A DNA stretch of 7,605 nt, from contig JAESUJ010000045.1 in NCBI GenBank assembly GCA_016763165.1, forward strand, positions 1-7,605, written 5' to 3'. The notes under the pieces are model-generated. The model saw only the letters and a list, made by a program, of their open reading frames with translations. It was not told the DNA's origin and did not search any database. Every line of letters starts with the position of its first letter. The first letter of the stretch is position 1. The translations under genes were made by a program, and so were the position numbers. Source of the stretch: Candidatus Babeliales bacterium. GTDB lineage: Bacteria; Babelota; Babeliae; Babelales; CAZZPM01. Shown piece by piece: positions 6,593 through 7,605 of the stretch.

Positions 6593-6643
6593 CATAAGAA
6601 ATGAAAGCCTTTTTTCGACATTTAAATCGAAAGAGAGAGACAT

Positions 6644-7471
6644 ATGACTTCTTCATCATTTTTAATTGATACCCATGCACACCTCAACATGCTGATACCG
6701 GGAAAAGTACGCGATCGTGAAATCACCAATCAAGAAATACGTGATTTAAAAAACTATGTTGAGAATGCACGAAATGCAAACGTTAATCTGATAATAAATG
6801 TTGGTACATCATACATTGAATCAATCAATTCAATCGCTATTGCAAAAGAGTACAATTCAATTTATGCAACAGTCGGAATTCATCCATGTGATGTTGATGA
6901 TGCGCCATGGAAGGACTCATTAGATCAACTTGCAAAACTGTTACCTCAAGCAGCTGAACATAAAATTGTTGGCATTGGAGAAACAGGGCTCGACTTCTAT
7001 CACAAGCCATTTGATGCAACAATACAAAAAGATGCCTTTGCTGCTCATCTTGACCTTTCTATCCAGTACAATCTGCCTGTTGTTATTCATGTCCGTGAAG
7101 CAGCTGATGCAACGCTGGATGTTTTGAAGTCATATGCTGGGAAAGTACGGGGTGTAATTCACTGTTTTGCACAATCGTATGACTTTGCCAAACAAGTTCT
7201 CGACTGGGGCCTTGTTTTAGGTATTGATGCTCCTATCACCTATCCAAAAAACAATTTATTACGTGAGGTTGTAGAAAAAGTTCCTCTCGATAGTTTAATT
7301 CTTGAGACCGACTCTCCATTTTTACCTCCACAAAAATTCCGTGGGAAAAAAAATGAACCAGCTCACCTTACCTATGTGGTTGATGAAATAGCACGTATCA
7401 AACAATGCTCAAATGAAAAAGTTATAGAAACAACAATGAACGCAACATTAAATCTATTTTCATTGGTATAG
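6644..7471 (+). CDS. tatD: TatD family metal-dependent hydrolase (probable DNase/exonuclease)
   Basis: A 275-residue TIM-barrel hydrolase of the amidohydrolase superfamily, full length for the family (about 255-275). Metal-site residues are all present: DTHAHL (His11, His13), GIGETGLDFYH (Glu113), VVIHVREA (His149), GVIHCF (His173) and LETDSPFLPP (Asp223). The family element RGKKNEPAHL (233-242) follows. TatD proteins are cytoplasmic metal-dependent 3'-5' exonucleases/DNases linked to DNA repair and DNA degradation; some homologues act on D-aminoacyl-tRNA or remain uncharacterised. The name therefore gives the family rather than a proven substrate. The ATG at 6644 is preceded by a purine-rich GAGAGAGA stretch, and the metal motif begins right after it. 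The gene diverges from HU and overlaps the end of the convergent gene at the right edge by 12 bp. Confidence 0.95.
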   Translation: MTSSSFLIDTHAHLNMLIPGKVRDREITNQEIRDLKNYVENARNANVNLIINVGTSYIESINSIAIAKEYNSIYATVGIHPCDVDDAPWKDSLDQLAKLLPQAAEHKIVGIGETGLDFYHKPFDATIQKDAFAAHLDLSIQYNLPVVIHVREAADATLDVLKSYAGKVRGVIHCFAQSYDFAKQVLDWGLVLGIDAPITYPKNNLLREVVEKVPLDSLILETDSPFLPPQKFRGKKNEPAHLTYVVDEIARIKQCSNEKVIETTMNATLNLFSLV

Positions 7472-7605
7472 TTGTTGAGCATAAGCTTGTTCTTTTTCAA
7501 ATTCTACTTGCGGAAGCATCGAACGGAAAGCTTGAGAAGAATATGATAAAACCGACTGTAAATAATGCGGATCTATGGATGTTTGTTCTTTAGCTTTTTC
7601 TTTAT
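7460..7605 (-). CDS. C-terminal end of an unidentified protein (partial, 47 residues)
   Basis: The minus strand is open from the right edge to a TGA at 7460-7462, giving 47 complete codons that start KEKAKEQTSIDPHYLQSVLS and end FEKEQAYAQQLYQ. The segment is charged and Gln-rich, probably helical, with no motif I recognise. It overlaps the tatD 3' end by 12 bp in convergent orientation, which is plausible in a compact genome. It counts as coding because the frame is fully open with protein-like composition. The start and most of the gene lie outside the window, so no function is offered. Confidence 0.6.
   Translation of the reverse strand, partial: KEKAKEQTSIDPHYLQSVLSYSSQAFRSMLPQVEFEKEQAYAQQLYQ

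Noticed and set aside
6477..6680. The HU frame is open 68 codons upstream to an ATG at 6680, with a hydrophobic stretch ending ILHAVC that looks like a signal or lipoprotein leader.
   Set aside because: The HU promoter (6544-6572) and the AGGAG site next to the 6476 ATG lie inside it, HU proteins start at MNKSEL, and the extension would overlap the tatD start. An exported HU is implausible.
6837..7127. Open frames on both strands inside tatD.
   Set aside because: They overlap the well-conserved metal-binding core of tatD in other frames and show no motif.

Overview
The window is compact, AT-rich bacterial DNA, roughly one third GC by eye. It holds housekeeping genes (class II lysyl-tRNA synthetase, an HU-type DNA-binding protein, a TatD-family hydrolase) and three genes for envelope or exported products: a leucine-rich-repeat (LRR) protein, a 1024-residue repeat protein and a CPBP-type membrane protease. 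Sec-type signal peptides, -35/-10 promoters and Shine-Dalgarno sites point to a bacterium. The AT bias plus secreted LRR and giant repeat proteins resembles reduced, host-associated lineages such as Candidatus Dependentiae (TM6), or Chlamydiae-like or Rickettsiales-like bacteria. This placement is inference and has not been tested by any search.

Layout. The 5' part of lysS (minus, 1-870) runs off the left edge. A 248-bp divergent spacer (871-1118) carries a terminator-like hairpin and a good promoter for the exported LRR protein (plus, 1119-2000). The LRR gene converges on the large repeat gene (minus, 2118-5192). The 117 bp between them are not empty: in frame with the large gene, beyond its TAG stop, 37 further open codons run to a second TAG. 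The large gene has its own extended -10 promoter. Upstream of it on the same strand lie the CPBP protease gene (5322-6173) and the HU gene (6189-6476), 15 bp apart, in the same frame, behind tandem stops, so probably one operon. HU and tatD (plus, 6644-7471) diverge from a spacer in which the two candidate -35 boxes overlap. At the right edge the last 47 codons of an unidentified minus-strand gene overlap the end of tatD by 12 bp.

The main object of interest is the large protein. After a signal peptide and an unrecognised N-terminal domain it has nine diverged tandem repeats of about 77 residues. Each ends in an invariant His-x-x-Glu, and several carry a Cys-x5/6-Cys pair. A truncated tenth unit, one C-terminal membrane helix and a short tail follow. 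I do not recognise this repeat as a named family. The protein and the convergent LRR protein look like exported, possibly host-facing products. The rest of the window is ordinary housekeeping.
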